64,000 nt of DNA from Diplonema japonicum (taxonomy: Eukaryota > Euglenozoa > Diplonemea > Diplonemida > Diplonemidae): positions 434,001 through 498,000 of the forward strand of contig OZ025672.1 of the NCBI GenBank assembly GCA_964019335.1, read 5' to 3'. This document shows, piece by piece, positions 18,492 through 28,266 of this stretch. The notes beneath the pieces are model-generated. The model was not told where the DNA came from. It made no database searches and saw only the letters and a list, made by a program, of their open reading frames with translations. How positions within the stretch are numbered: position 1 is the first letter of the stretch; the number at the start of each line of letters is the position of its first letter. The translations under genes were made by a program, and so were the position numbers.

Positions 18492-20611
18492 CTTTGGCGA
18501 TGTGTGCTCTTCCCTGTTGCACACTTCTGATGTTGTTGTTTTTGTTGATGTTGTTGTAGAAGTTGTTGAGTTGCGCCTAGCTGTTGCACCATAGGCGCCA
18601 TTGCCTGCGCGATCAACCTTTGTACCACATCGGTAGCTCCAAGCGGGTCTTGGGTGGGCGGGGTCGGTTCTGGTTTCTTGGTAGCGGTAACCTGCTGTAC
18701 GGCCTGCTGCAGTTGCTGGATCTGTTGGACGATGGGTTTCAGTGCCTCTGCGATGATGCCGTTCACCATGTCCGCCCAGTTCGGTGGTGTAGGCTGCGGG
18801 GACGACAACGAAGGTTGTTGGGGTTTCCAGGCGCTCGTCGTGCCACCTTGGAACGTCACAGTCCCGCCGATCCCTACACCTTCCTTCTTCGCCTTCGGGT
18901 TTTTCGCCTTTGGGTTTTTCGCCTTCGGGTCTCTCGCATTCGGGTTCTTCGCCTTCGCCCCAGCCGTCTTTTTCGGTCTTTGGTTTACCACAGTCTTCGA
19001 TGTCACGTCGCCCTTCTCCGCGTCGGTCTCCTCCATCTTGGCGTCCACTCGGCGCTCGTTCTTCTTCCTTAGCAGTCCGATCCCACCGAACAGCGGCACC
19101 TCGAACCCGGGTGGCTCCTTCTGTGCTAGCAGCATCCACCTTTTGGTCGACCCTCTTAGGGATGACCGAGTCACCTCGACCGTCCACCCCCATGCAGCCA
19201 ACATCATCTTGAGCTCTGTTGGTCTCATGTCGCGTGGCACCTTCTCCAGATACCAAGCCTCCGTCTGCGGTGTCGCTAGACCCTTGGCTTCGAGGTTCTT
19301 CCGGAGTTCGTTCTCCGCTGTACCCGGCGCCACACGAATACCAACCCGCTGTCGCTGGTCCACCGCAACCCCAGCGTATTGCTGGTACTTCTGTGCCACC
19401 GAGACGGCCATCTCGAGTGTCATACCCTTCTTCAGCCACACCACGCTGTCAGAGGTCTCATCCATCGGCAGCCTTGCGGTGATCCCGTCCTTGCCACTCC
19501 TACCTAGTAGCTCCGGTGCTCTGTTGGATGCCACACAGACCGTGGTCTTCGCGCACTCCGGGTATACCCTCGGCCTGGAGAGGTCGAAGTCCTTACCTCC
19601 AACCCAGGTGGTGAACATTTTGTTGGCCTCATCCAACGAGGACTTCTTGTGTAGCGTGAGATGCACCAGCGTCGTGCACTTCTTCTTGATGGTTTCCGCC
19701 TGTCTTGCCATGGGGGCGAGATCGGACCAACCCATATGTGACATCCAAACTGTCAGTGATGTCGTGCCGGAGCGGTCTGGAAGGTCAAACGCGACTTGTT
19801 GCTTCTTGCCAGGGATCGCTGGTAGCGGTTGGCGGGAGATGAGAGTGAGGTGCTCCGGTTTGTGGTGCGACAGGTGCCATTCGCACGCTGCCATGTCTTC
19901 CTGCTCGACTAGCATGACACCACAGCAGTTTTCCGTCACACCGATGATGTCTGTAATGATCGGGAATGTCCAATCCAATTCGCGCAGCTTCAAGTTCGCA
20001 AATGTTTTCGGTGGGAGGGGTTCCTTCCCGGCGATCATCTCCGGGAGGGATGCGGTCTCCGGCCGTACCAGGACTGGGTTGGTCGTCAACAGGCCGTCCG
20101 GGCCGTCCGCGTCTTCCTTCTTCAGGGCGTAGTATTCACCCCCGATCTCAGCCAGCCAGCCGACTGGCACCCCCTGCGCGTGGCCAATCATCTGTGTAGT
20201 GATGACCTCCCCGTCCGTCTTGACGAGCCCAATGGGCGCGCCAATGCGCTCCGCGTAAGCGAGGATGGCGACTTCGTCGCCCCTTGCATTCCACTTCCTC
20301 AGGCTCGCGACGTAGTCGTCGAGCCTGACGGCAAGGAACCTCGCGTACAGCTCCTTGTTCGACTCCATCACCGACGCAACCAACTCGCGGATCGTCGCTT
20401 CGGCGCTTACCTCTCCGTGTCTGATAAAGGAGAGACAGCGAAATAGTTGTCCTCCTTGGTCACCGCATGAACGCAGGCGGAAACCGTAGCTCCTCACCTG
20501 CCCGTCGTACCACTTACGCACCTGATGTGCCCACCCCTTCTCGCTCGTCTCTTCGCGGCCGAAGCCCCCGGGCGGCGCCTCCGAGGAGGCGGACGAGCCG
20601 GGTTTTGTCAT
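18488..20611 (-). CDS. LINE ORF1 with catalytically dead OTU-like domain
   Basis: The protein has 707 residues. Residues about 35-165 align by pattern with an OTU cysteine protease: GDQGGQLFRCLSF, LYARFLAVRLDDYVASL, then RGDEVAILAYAERIGAPIGLV. The usual GDGNCLFR has its catalytic Cys replaced by Gln (Q55 here), and the position where the catalytic His is expected reads GGEYYAL. The middle of the protein is unidentified but may hold RRM-like folds. A Lys/Pro linker with repeated NPKAK units and a Gln-rich C-terminus follow, as expected for an RNA-binding ORF1. OTU domains are known from RandI/Dualen LINEs, where the protease residues are present. The stop codon overlaps the ORF2 start. Confidence 0.75.
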   Translation of the reverse strand: MTKPGSSASSEAPPGGFGREETSEKGWAHQVRKWYDGQVRSYGFRLRSCGDQGGQLFRCLSFIRHGEVSAEATIRELVASVMESNKELYARFLAVRLDDYVASLRKWNARGDEVAILAYAERIGAPIGLVKTDGEVITTQMIGHAQGVPVGWLAEIGGEYYALKKEDADGPDGLLTTNPVLVRPETASLPEMIAGKEPLPPKTFANLKLRELDWTFPIITDIIGVTENCCGVMLVEQEDMAACEWHLSHHKPEHLTLISRQPLPAIPGKKQQVAFDLPDRSGTTSLTVWMSHMGWSDLAPMARQAETIKKKCTTLVHLTLHKKSSLDEANKMFTTWVGGKDFDLSRPRVYPECAKTTVCVASNRAPELLGRSGKDGITARLPMDETSDSVVWLKKGMTLEMAVSVAQKYQQYAGVAVDQRQRVGIRVAPGTAENELRKNLEAKGLATPQTEAWYLEKVPRDMRPTELKMMLAAWGWTVEVTRSSLRGSTKRWMLLAQKEPPGFEVPLFGGIGLLRKKNERRVDAKMEETDAEKGDVTSKTVVNQRPKKTAGAKAKNPNARDPKAKNPKAKNPKAKKEGVGIGGTVTFQGGTTSAWKPQQPSLSSPQPTPPNWADMVNGIIAEALKPIVQQIQQLQQAVQQVTATKKPEPTPPTQDPLGATDVVQRLIAQAMAPMVQQLGATQQLLQQHQQKQQHQKCATGKSTHRQR

Positions 20612-20910
20612 TTTGAATGATTTGATAGTTTACCCAGTAACCCCCTTAAAAAAAAGTAGATCAATCTAGCCGGCAGAGCAAGGGGAACCCCCCCTGGTTT
20701 GTAACACCCATCACGGCATCCAGTGCACAAGAGCAAAAACTAAAAAAGAAAGGTTATCACTTCGGGGGGCCGAACGGGGGTTAAGGTATCGTGTGGCTTG
20801 CCACCATAGGGCAGCAAGAAGAGTTTGCTACTTTAAACAACACGGGGTGGGGGGGTACTTAAAAAAACAAGAAAAATCATTCGTTCGCTCGTAACCACAC
20901 CCTTGCCCAG

Positions 20911-20943
<33 letters not shown>

Positions 20944-21300
20944 ACATTTAAGGGTACCTGCGGTATGTGGTAGAGGACGCTTGAAGAGTCTCAACTTATC
21001 TCTTGATTGAACCTTTCTGCTGTGGTGTGGCCTTCGACCCCTCGTTCACCCTCCTCGGTACCTTAGGTATAAACCCCTCAACCGAGTTGGTAAAGACACA
21101 ATAGTTGCACAGTCTCTCAAGGACGTGGCGGGTTGCCGGGGAGGCGAATACCCATCGAGAGGAGTAGCCCCTTATGGAGCCGTTGTAGTAACCCAACATG
21201 CGTAGGAGTGGACAGAACTTACTGACGCAGCTGGAATAAGGGGCACTATGCGCTTACTGGATCACCGCGCGCTCTCTCAATGTCCTCACTCCCCTCACGC
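20612..21300. other. Region upstream of LINE ORF1, possible 5' UTR
   Basis: The sequence is complex and GC-balanced apart from an A run at about 20911-20940. It differs from ordinary spacers here and lies where the element's 5' UTR would be. No convincing coding frame is present. The boundary is unproven. Confidence 0.4.
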
Positions 21301-22415
21301 ACAGAAGAAAAAAAAAAGAGAAAAAAAAACACACTAAAACCTAACGGAAATAATGCTCAAATTATCTGAAAATTAAAAAAAAAAAAATACCGACCTCGAG
21401 AGAGAGAGAGAGAGGGGGGGGGGGGGGGGGGGGGGGGGTCTTAACTTCGTTCGTTACAGCAATGATGTCTATAATCTACATCAATATGCCTGTGGGGATG
21501 AAAATTAAAAATCTTTTAAAAAAAAATGAAAAATGTGTCGGTACTTAGCAGTAGTGCACGTGGTACAAGTACTGGGTGCTTACAAAGAAAACTGCACCAA
21601 GTCAATCTTTCTAAAAGATTTTTGCCGAGGCAAACCAGGTTTCCGGCCAAACTTCGGACTTTGCATTCTAATGGGGAAGAGCTTTGCGGCATCGTGGTTG
21701 ATGGTTTGTACCTCCCAGCCCCTTTTCTTCCTTCAGTATCCTTCTTTCTACCTGATAAATCAAGAGACGTTTACGCAAAGAAGAAAAGGAATAAAACCGA
21801 ATGGAATAATTTAAAAAAAAAACAAAAAAAAAAAACCCCGACGCATCTTATCTCTAAAACCCCTTTTGACTATTAGGACTGAAAAATGGAAGAAAAATTC
21901 TCAGCTAAGCCGACCTTGTAAGGGTGTTAGATATTGAGCGTTACTGTTAAAAAAAAAGGGGGGGTAGAAGAAAAAATACCCCCCCCCAGACTTTTTCAAA
22001 CCTGGGAAGGGAACAAAAAAAAATCTCACACACTACTTATTTGGTAGGTTGGCTTGTTCTTTCTGCGCACAAGCAGATTCTACAGATTTCGTACGTAAGG
22101 TGGACTCAAGAACCTGTATGGAAATAAAATAAAAAAAAGGGGAAAAAAAAACAAACACAGCCACCAAGTTATTATTAACCTGCCTCATCAAAGACCCCCC
22201 CCCCCCCCTTCCCTTCTGTGCAGAGGGAGAGCTTTCAGAAGGAAAAAAAAGGGGGGGGTGAGGTATAAAGAGCATGGAATTTAACTTAGATACTCAAAGA
22301 GGAAAGAAAAAAACAAAAGAAAAAAAAAAGATAGAGATAAGCCACCTCTGCCTTGTAAACCGAAAACTTAAAATTAACTTCTGTGGAATGAGGGGGCGGG
22401 GGAGAGAGAGTTCTC

Positions 22416-22456
<41 letters not shown>

Positions 22457-22669
22457 TCTACCAACGAGCGTCTTTACAGAGGCGATTTGAAAAAAAACCT
22501 TTTGCGCAAAGGGCTTTCAATGCAATAAGGCCCGGCCACTTCTCGCATCCGGGGGTCCTGCGCGGAAAATATGAAAAATATAAACTAAATGCTGCCCTAA
22601 CTTAACAAGAAAAAGAAAAAAGAAAAAAAAAACGCCAGCCCAAATTTACCCTGAAAAATCACTTCAAAA

Positions 22670-22894
22670 ATGGCGCCCAGAAAGAGGCCAGAAGAGGACA
22701 TGACGAGTGATGAAAGCACTGATGGCTCATCCCTAGTATGCAGTTTTGATACGGACAGTGATTCTGATACGAATTCGACCGATTCCGAGTCACAGCAGGG
22801 TGATTGGACGGCAAAGCCGGAGCGGTTGGAAGGCATCCGGTTTCGTGAAGATCGGAATCCTTGTGGACCCCTGCTGTGGGCACCCTCTCTCTAG
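22670..22894 (+). CDS. Short ORF with acidic Ser/Asp-rich N-terminus, unidentified
   Basis: The 74-residue frame starts MAPRKRPEEDMTSDEST and is rich in Asp, Ser and Thr. The surrounding 300 bp is complex sequence in an otherwise low-complexity area. The composition resembles the acidic N-terminus of some DNA transposon proteins, but no domain follows. It could be a remnant of a mobile element or a chance ORF. Confidence 0.25.
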   Translation: MAPRKRPEEDMTSDESTDGSSLVCSFDTDSDSDTNSTDSESQQGDWTAKPERLEGIRFREDRNPCGPLLWAPSL

Positions 22895-23035
22895 AATTGG
22901 GACATCTGGAGGCATTTCCGGGGGCATACAGCCCCGGCGTTGCGCGAGAATAGTTTTTTTTTGAAATTTTGAAAAATTACCCCCCTGGTGGGCAAAAATG
23001 GTCCGTTGGTATGGTTAAAGAAAGAAAATGACAAA

Positions 23036-23205
23036 GGGTGAAATAAAACTACCTACTTTATTATGAGCCATTCATTAACTTTTCCCCCCCGTAAGGGAGC
23101 ATTTCGTTCGAGAAAAAGAGAGAGAGAGAGAGAGAGAGAAAAGTGGAAACACAGGTTAAAAATCATAAGTTGTTTGGTAATAAATAGCTACTCCCTCCCC
23201 CCCCT
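23036..23205. repeat. Diverged fragment of the CATTATTTAAC inverted-repeat element
   Basis: GAAATAAAACTACCTACTTT, GAGCCATTCATTAAC and, further right, GTTTGGTAATAAATAGCTA follow the same order as in the copies ending at 32357 and 50456, with many differences. The interior holds a short (GA)n tract instead of the usual spacer. Confidence 0.5.
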
Positions 23206-24070
23206 CTTTCTATTTTTATTTTTATTAAAAAATGTCCAAGGTTCACTGAAGATGCACTGACCTGCATAAAGAACGGAGTTCCAAAAAAAGAACTTTCCAA
23301 AAAAAAAAAAGTTTCTTGTGGTCTCTAAGCTTCTGTACCTGGGCGCTTCTCGGGTTTTTAACGGATCCGGAGAGTTATAAATTTGTCAGTCATTACCAAA
23401 AATTTACAAGAACAAAAAAAAAAAAAAATAAGGGAGTGGAATGAGAAAAAAAAAAAAAGGCTTGATAGCTGCAACTTAAGGTGGCGTGCCAAGAAAAAAA
23501 AAAGAAAAGAAATACTACAATAGAACAGCTAAAGGGGGAGGAAACCCCTCTCGTGTACACTACACAATCCATGTGTGAAATAACTTTTACTGAAACTTTT
23601 TTTTTTTTTTTTTGGAATATGCTGGTTATAATATAGTGTACTGGATGAAAAGAAAAGAAAAAGACAAATAAATAATAGAGAAAAGGAAAAAGAAGAAAAA
23701 AAAACAAACAAACCCCCCCCCCCCCCCCCGTTGTTACTTGATTGGCCCCTATTCTCTTTTTTAATTTTTTTTCTTCTCTTTCCCAGGGGCTGATATGAAT
23801 AAAAAGTTGGAGAGCCCCCGACCACAAGGCATATTCTTTTTTTTTTTATTCCCCCTCTTTTTTTTTCCCCCCCTTCTTTTTTAAACCCCAATACCTCAGC
23901 TAGGCGAAAAGGAAAAAAAAAAAGTTTTTGCCGCCTTTCCCAGCTGGAGAATACATGTCTGAAGGAAAGCAGGGGAAAGGAGGGAAGAAAAAAAAAAGGA
24001 GGGGGGAAGCAAAAAAAAAAGGGAATGCCGGGGAGGTGGGGACACTGACAATAAAAAAAAAAAAATCAGA

Positions 24071-24145
24071 TTAACATGCAATCTCCCTGAGACGAAAGCC
24101 GCATGCCCTAAAAAGGGGTGGGGGTATGGTGGTCAGTACTAGGTC
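24071..24145. repeat. Short dispersed repeat, copy 2
   Basis: It matches 12604-12675 through CCCTGAGACGAAAGCCGCAT and GGGGTGGGGGTATGG to GTCAGTACTAGG, with 2-nt insertions. The final GGTCAGTACTAGG loosely recalls the box C region of 5S rRNA, but the rest does not fit. Confidence 0.6.
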
Positions 24146-24761
24146 TCTCCCATGTGGTGTTTCCGTCGCTCTAAAGCTCCTTTGTGTTGCAGCGAAATAA
24201 AACAATCGCCGTAACACCGTTTTATTATAAAATACCCCCATTTTGCAAAACTACCGGAAGAAGTCCCATGTAGCACTTGATCCATTCTACGGGGTGCTTG
24301 ATGAGGAAGGCCTTGTCCCCCCTCCATTCTATAGCTATGGTGGGTATTTTTTTTTTTTTTTCTCGTTCAGGTTAAGAATTGCCAAAAAAAAAAAATAATT
24401 CTTTTTTGAAAAGGTGGGCTTTAGCTGAATTATCTATAGCTGAACTATCTCTATGATCACGAGTATATGTGCATAGGTTTTTTATCAAAATATTGCTTTT
24501 TTTTTTTTGTGGAACAAAAAAAAAAGAGTTTCACAGGAGAAAAAAAAACGCACACGTTGCCAATGATCCCCCCCCCCCGCCGATTTCTCTTATTTCACCC
24601 CCCCCCCCCCACCTTCCCTCTTTTTTTTGAGAACCTAAAAAAAGAAGAGAAAAAAAAAAACAAGGTCAAGACAACCACTATGACATATATATTCTTTCCT
24701 CCCCCCCCCCCCCCCCCCATATCCCCTTCCCTTCAATTTTCTTTTTCTTTTCTTTCCCCAA

Positions 24762-26576
24762 TCACCCCACTTCTGCAATGTGGGGCAGAACCCCCCAAAA
24801 CCCTGAAATATCAAGGTGCACGGGGGCACCGTTCGCCGCCATTATTTCCAGGAGTTCGTTGAGAAGCGGGTTGGTGGGGTTCTTGGATGCGATGGAACGG
24901 CACCGATGAGGCCGCTCAAGGAGGTACTCCACCGCAGCCTCATTGAACTGTTCCAGAGTAGGGTTGGAAGGGAGGTCGTAAAGCCATTCCCCACCGCTGT
25001 CCGGTGTGTCCGTGGGGATAATCTCCCAAAGAAACGCCGGCGCGGTACTGCCCCTCTTCGGGTAGACCACCATCTGCAAGATCACCTTTACCTGAAACAT
25101 CATGCAAACATCCAACTTTACACTGTTATCACATAAAATAGGTTTGTTTATCTCCCTCCCTATACGTTGCAATGTGTGCCCCCACGCAGCCACCCTACCA
25201 ATAGTGCTGAACCTCCGCATGCCTTCACATCCTAAGTCTCCACATGAAGCAACCCCGGTGGTCACTCCAATGTGGATAAGATTATCCTTCATCGATTCTT
25301 TCAACAGCAAAGCTGATTGAACAGCGGCGGTTTTGTGGTTAACACAAGCCTTGATGGCGTTGAAGGAGGCTGTTAAACTATCACCAATGAATGTTTCCAA
25401 AATACCCTTGTACTTTATAAAGATAGACATTGCATTGGATGTCATATTGCTGTGCACACGGGAAAACACCACAAACGAGTCCTCTAGCGATTCAAGTGTA
25501 CCGCGGAGGTTTGTCACAATGACAGAAACTGTTTTTTTTTTCAGGTCGACGATGGAACGGTTGGATTGAACTAACGGGTTTGTCGACAGCGAACCAACGG
25601 AACGAAGTGACAAAGCAACGTTTGAAGTTATGGTTCGTTTTGTCGTGGAAGGTGTTCGCGCCATTGCCGACACCGTTGCGGTGGTTGTAATATCTTCCTC
25701 ATCGCAAGAGTTGTCGTGGATCGTCTTCAACAACAAACAAGATTGCGGCAGATAAGGACGGTACCCTCTCAAACTCCCCAAAATCATGTAAAAACACTCT
25801 CGAAGTTCTGATGGGAGATCCTCTTCACCCGTTAGTGTCGCTTCTGCTTCGTCAAGATTGAACTCGGACAAGGAAACCGCTATTTTCTTGGCCGCCTGAA
25901 TTGACGCGTGGATCAGAATCGTATCCTTCTCTGCTTGTGCTGTATAGATCCGTGTGAAGTAGTAACCGTACATAAAGAGAACCCAAAACATTGAAACTGA
26001 AACGGTTGTGAACCCCACCGTGCGTTTGCAAGGATAATCCCCAGAACATATAAACACTTCATTTCTATCGTTGGTCCCCGCCGTTCCAGGGAGATCATAC
26101 AGTCCAAACCTCAACACATCTTCAATCCCCGTCACGCATAACCACACTGTAATCAAGACCACTGCTATGTCACATGTAAACCCACGACGGCCGCACACTA
26201 CAAGGAAATTCACAGTAATTATAAGTTGCGGGAGTAACCGATGCCCCAGGGAGGCCCAGTACAAGTCCGCACAGAACAACGCGATGATGGTGAAGACAAC
26301 GCTGACCTCAGCTTGGCATTGCGACAGTTTTCTAAACACCAGGATCATCACGATGCCCCACGTTCCGTTCACCAAGAAGAACAGCAACGCGAAGTTGAGC
26401 AGGTTCAATTCTTGTGTGACGGCAAACTGCGCGCACATCATGATCTCCAGAAAAAAGACCGGCAGCATGATGTACTTCCGTCGCCTTTCATCATGTGTGT
26501 CGGTAGGGAGCGTGGCTCTTTCTGCAAAGGGTCGCAAGACTATATTCCAGATATGTTCCAACAGACTAAACGACAT
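24762..26576 (-). CDS. Multi-pass membrane protein with degenerate class III nucleotide cyclase domain
   Basis: The protein has about 604 residues from the Met at 26576; the Lys run upstream is a poly-A artefact. The first about 240 residues hold about six hydrophobic helices. A linker leads to a cyclase-like domain at about 345-510: KTVSVIVTNLRGTLESLED, FIGDSLTASFNA, IHIGVTTGVASCGDLGCEGMRRFSTIGRVAAWGHTLQRI, then PILCD. This is the class III adenylate/guanylate cyclase pattern. The first metal-binding Asp (usually FADI) reads TN and the Asp of the IGDxVN segment is Arg, while the GD of the second metal site is kept. It may therefore be a regulatory pseudo-cyclase or one half of a heterodimer. 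The VIPER-like element begins about 108 bp upstream of its ATG in the opposite orientation. Confidence 0.75.
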   Translation of the reverse strand: MSFSLLEHIWNIVLRPFAERATLPTDTHDERRRKYIMLPVFFLEIMMCAQFAVTQELNLLNFALLFFLVNGTWGIVMILVFRKLSQCQAEVSVVFTIIALFCADLYWASLGHRLLPQLIITVNFLVVCGRRGFTCDIAVVLITVWLCVTGIEDVLRFGLYDLPGTAGTNDRNEVFICSGDYPCKRTVGFTTVSVSMFWVLFMYGYYFTRIYTAQAEKDTILIHASIQAAKKIAVSLSEFNLDEAEATLTGEEDLPSELRECFYMILGSLRGYRPYLPQSCLLLKTIHDNSCDEEDITTTATVSAMARTPSTTKRTITSNVALSLRSVGSLSTNPLVQSNRSIVDLKKKTVSVIVTNLRGTLESLEDSFVVFSRVHSNMTSNAMSIFIKYKGILETFIGDSLTASFNAIKACVNHKTAAVQSALLLKESMKDNLIHIGVTTGVASCGDLGCEGMRRFSTIGRVAAWGHTLQRIGREINKPILCDNSVKLDVCMMFQVKVILQMVVYPKRGSTAPAFLWEIIPTDTPDSGGEWLYDLPSNPTLEQFNEAAVEYLLERPHRCRSIASKNPTNPLLNELLEIMAANGAPVHLDISGFWGVLPHIAEVG

Positions 26577-26639
26577 GCCTTTTTTTTTTTTTTTTTTTTT
26601 TGTTTTGTTTTGCCCGCCCCCTGCCCCACCCACGCCTTT

Positions 26640-26683
<44 letters not shown>

Positions 26684-26684
<1 letters not shown>

Positions 26685-26794
26685 TTACAAATATTTATCT
26701 TTCAAAAAATGATTTTATAACTATATGCAACTTGTGCCGAGCAAAAAACTTTCGCAGCTTTTTAAAAATCTTTTTTGCTCGTGCGAACAACAAA
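26684..26794 (+). repeat. Split direct repeat A1 (left end of VIPER-like element)
   Basis: GTTACAAATATTTATCTTTC to TTTTTTGCTCG matches 30451-30545 with two small differences, followed by GCGAACAACAAA, the first 12 nt of B. Confidence 0.9.
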
Positions 26795-26802
26795 AAAGTA
26801 AA

Positions 26803-28266
26803 ATGCCGCCGAAGACTGCCAAAGCGGGTGGAGAGAGGGTTGGATCACCCACCTCCCCGCCTCCGTGCCAGACGCCAGGCCGGAGTGAGGCGACCCCTAA
26901 GAGAACCAGGGTCGACCGGCTCGTCGAGCAGGCCGTTCAGAGGGCCATCTCCGAGCTGCTCCCCACGGTTAGGGACCGGGTGGAGAGTTCGCACCTTGGG
27001 TCGGGACATCGGCTGGAACTCTCAGCCGACCGAGCTGATCGAGGGCCAAGCGCCGAGGGTACGACTGGGGTCAACCTCCCCGGAATTCGCGACGGAAGGC
27101 GCAGACGCCTAGCCTCGCAGTCTTCCGCACCACAGGACAACCCCGACACTCAGGCTCCCCCACCGCTATGGGGTCTGCAAGCCTTAGAGCCGTCGAAGTG
27201 GGCGTGGTTAGAGCCGGGCGAGCGCCCCATGGTGGTGGCCAACATCGCCATGCAGTACAGGCAGCTGACCGTCGGGCCCCACGCTTGGGAGGCAGGCATG
27301 CGGGTCAAGGACCTGCAGGAGATCGTAATGGCCATTGGCTGTCAAGACCCGGTGGAGCTAAACTCAACGCTTGTCCGCCTCGCCGAGCGAGCCATCGTCC
27401 GCCTGCAGGCCCTAGAGAGGGGCAGCAGGGACAACTGGGAGGCCGCCGACGCGATCCAGCAGGCGTTCGACGGGCAGTCGGTCCCTACTTTTTTGAGAAA
27501 GGGAGAACGCCTGGCCGAAGAGCTCACCCGTCGATGCAGGAAGCGAAAGCTCACGGACAGCGCTACAATGGGGAGGCAAAAGCCGCAGGGAAGGCAGGGC
27601 GTCCGGGGAGAACGAGGGCAGATCCCGCAGAGGAGGCAGGTCCGGATCGAGGGATCGGCGCAGGAAATGACAGCGTTGACAGCCTCTCCCCCTGCACCCC
27701 ACGTACCCCACGCCCCTTATCCAAACTCACATTTTCTTCCTCTCTCTCCCTCTCGACAAACAAACAATGTTCCCTCGCTAGGAAGGCCGAAAGTCACCGA
27801 ACTCCCGCTCACCGCGAAGCAGAAGGTCAGGGTCTCCCGGGAAGCCGACCGGCACATGAGGAGCGCCCTCAGCGAGCAGTACTGGGCCAGCATCACGTCG
27901 GTCTACAGACGTTTCCTGGAGTTCAGGAAGCACTGGGACGTCCCCTCCACTCCTTGGGCCATCATCCTTTTCGTCACCAAGTTGATGACACTGAACGACC
28001 TGAAGGTGCAGTCGGCGCTACAGTACTGCGTGAACATCAGGGCAGCCGAAGCCAGGTATGGACAGGGCCCCGTTCAGAGCAGAGCGCTCCGAGATTTCGA
28101 ACGCAGCCTCCGGCGCCAAGGGGCTTGCGGCCTCAGAAGCAGGCGATTCCTGCTACTCCCATACAGCTTCGGAGGGCAATGCGCAAGACATCGAGCGAGA
28201 AGGTTCGAACCGTCCTCGAACTCGCCTGGTATGGGGCGGCCAGGTGCTCGGATGTCATCCGCCTGA
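26803..28266 (+). CDS. VIPER-like ORF1: gag-like region and N-terminal core-binding part of YR
   Basis: The start is the ATG at 26803, just after A1; an upstream ATG at 26725 lies inside the repeat. The first about 320 residues are Arg/Pro-rich with a helical middle and would serve as gag. From about 27830 the frame reads like a SAM-type core-binding domain (VSREADRHMRSALSEQYWASITSVYRRFLEFR). After about 28100 it loses sense, and the catalytic part continues in another frame. Confidence 0.7.
   Translation: MPPKTAKAGGERVGSPTSPPPCQTPGRSEATPKRTRVDRLVEQAVQRAISELLPTVRDRVESSHLGSGHRLELSADRADRGPSAEGTTGVNLPGIRDGRRRRLASQSSAPQDNPDTQAPPPLWGLQALEPSKWAWLEPGERPMVVANIAMQYRQLTVGPHAWEAGMRVKDLQEIVMAIGCQDPVELNSTLVRLAERAIVRLQALERGSRDNWEAADAIQQAFDGQSVPTFLRKGERLAEELTRRCRKRKLTDSATMGRQKPQGRQGVRGERGQIPQRRQVRIEGSAQEMTALTASPPAPHVPHAPYPNSHFLPLSPSRQTNNVPSLGRPKVTELPLTAKQKVRVSREADRHMRSALSEQYWASITSVYRRFLEFRKHWDVPSTPWAIILFVTKLMTLNDLKVQSALQYCVNIRAAEARYGQGPVQSRALRDFERSLRRQGACGLRSRRFLLLPYSFGGQCARHRARRFEPSSNSPGMGRPGARMSSA

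Larger units (their letters stand above)
14058..20611 (-). mobile_element. Non-LTR (LINE-type) retrotransposon with OTU-like ORF1 and APE/RT ORF2
   Basis: Two overlapping open frames on the minus strand encode an ORF1 (20611-18488) and an APE-RT ORF2 (18491-14115). The 3' untranslated end is taken at 14058, because the last about 40 nt match a second copy at 31374 and both stop beside a run that reads as T on the element's sense strand. The 5' end is not defined. Non-homopolymer sequence continues to about 21300 and may be 5' UTR. Both frames are intact, so the copy may be recent. The GC content and codon use differ from the A/T-rich spacers around it. No target-site duplication could be identified. 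Confidence 0.85.
21301..24760. other. Gene-poor, homopolymer-rich region
   Basis: This stretch holds (GA)n followed by about 25 G (near 21400-21438), long T and C runs (for example 22419-22451 and 23717-23730) and A runs. Embedded are a short ORF at 22670-22894, a diverged copy of the CATTATTTAAC repeat (about 23036-23205), the dispersed repeat at 24071 and a coding-like fragment near 24236-24335. I recognise no intact host gene. Confidence 0.55.

Noticed and set aside
14115-19439. A 1774-residue ORF2 starting at 19439
   Set aside because: The first 316 codons overlap ORF1 in another frame and read as Arg/Gly/Glu-rich shadow sequence. The ATG at 18491 overlapping the ORF1 stop is the better start.
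18654-20132. A long plus-strand ORF of 492 codons
   Set aside because: It lies antisense to LINE ORF1, has Ser/Phe-rich shadow composition and no domain.
22670-22894. piggyBac-type transposase
   Set aside because: Only an acidic N-terminus is seen. No DDD domain follows, so it is kept as an unidentified short ORF.
23393-23891. ORFs of 120-144 codons on the minus strand
   Set aside because: They are translations of T, C and A runs (poly-Phe, Gly, Lys) with no complex sequence.
24120-24160. 5S rRNA gene, suggested by GGTCAGTACTAGG
   Set aside because: Only a dozen bases match box C. The helices and the expected 120-nt length are not there.
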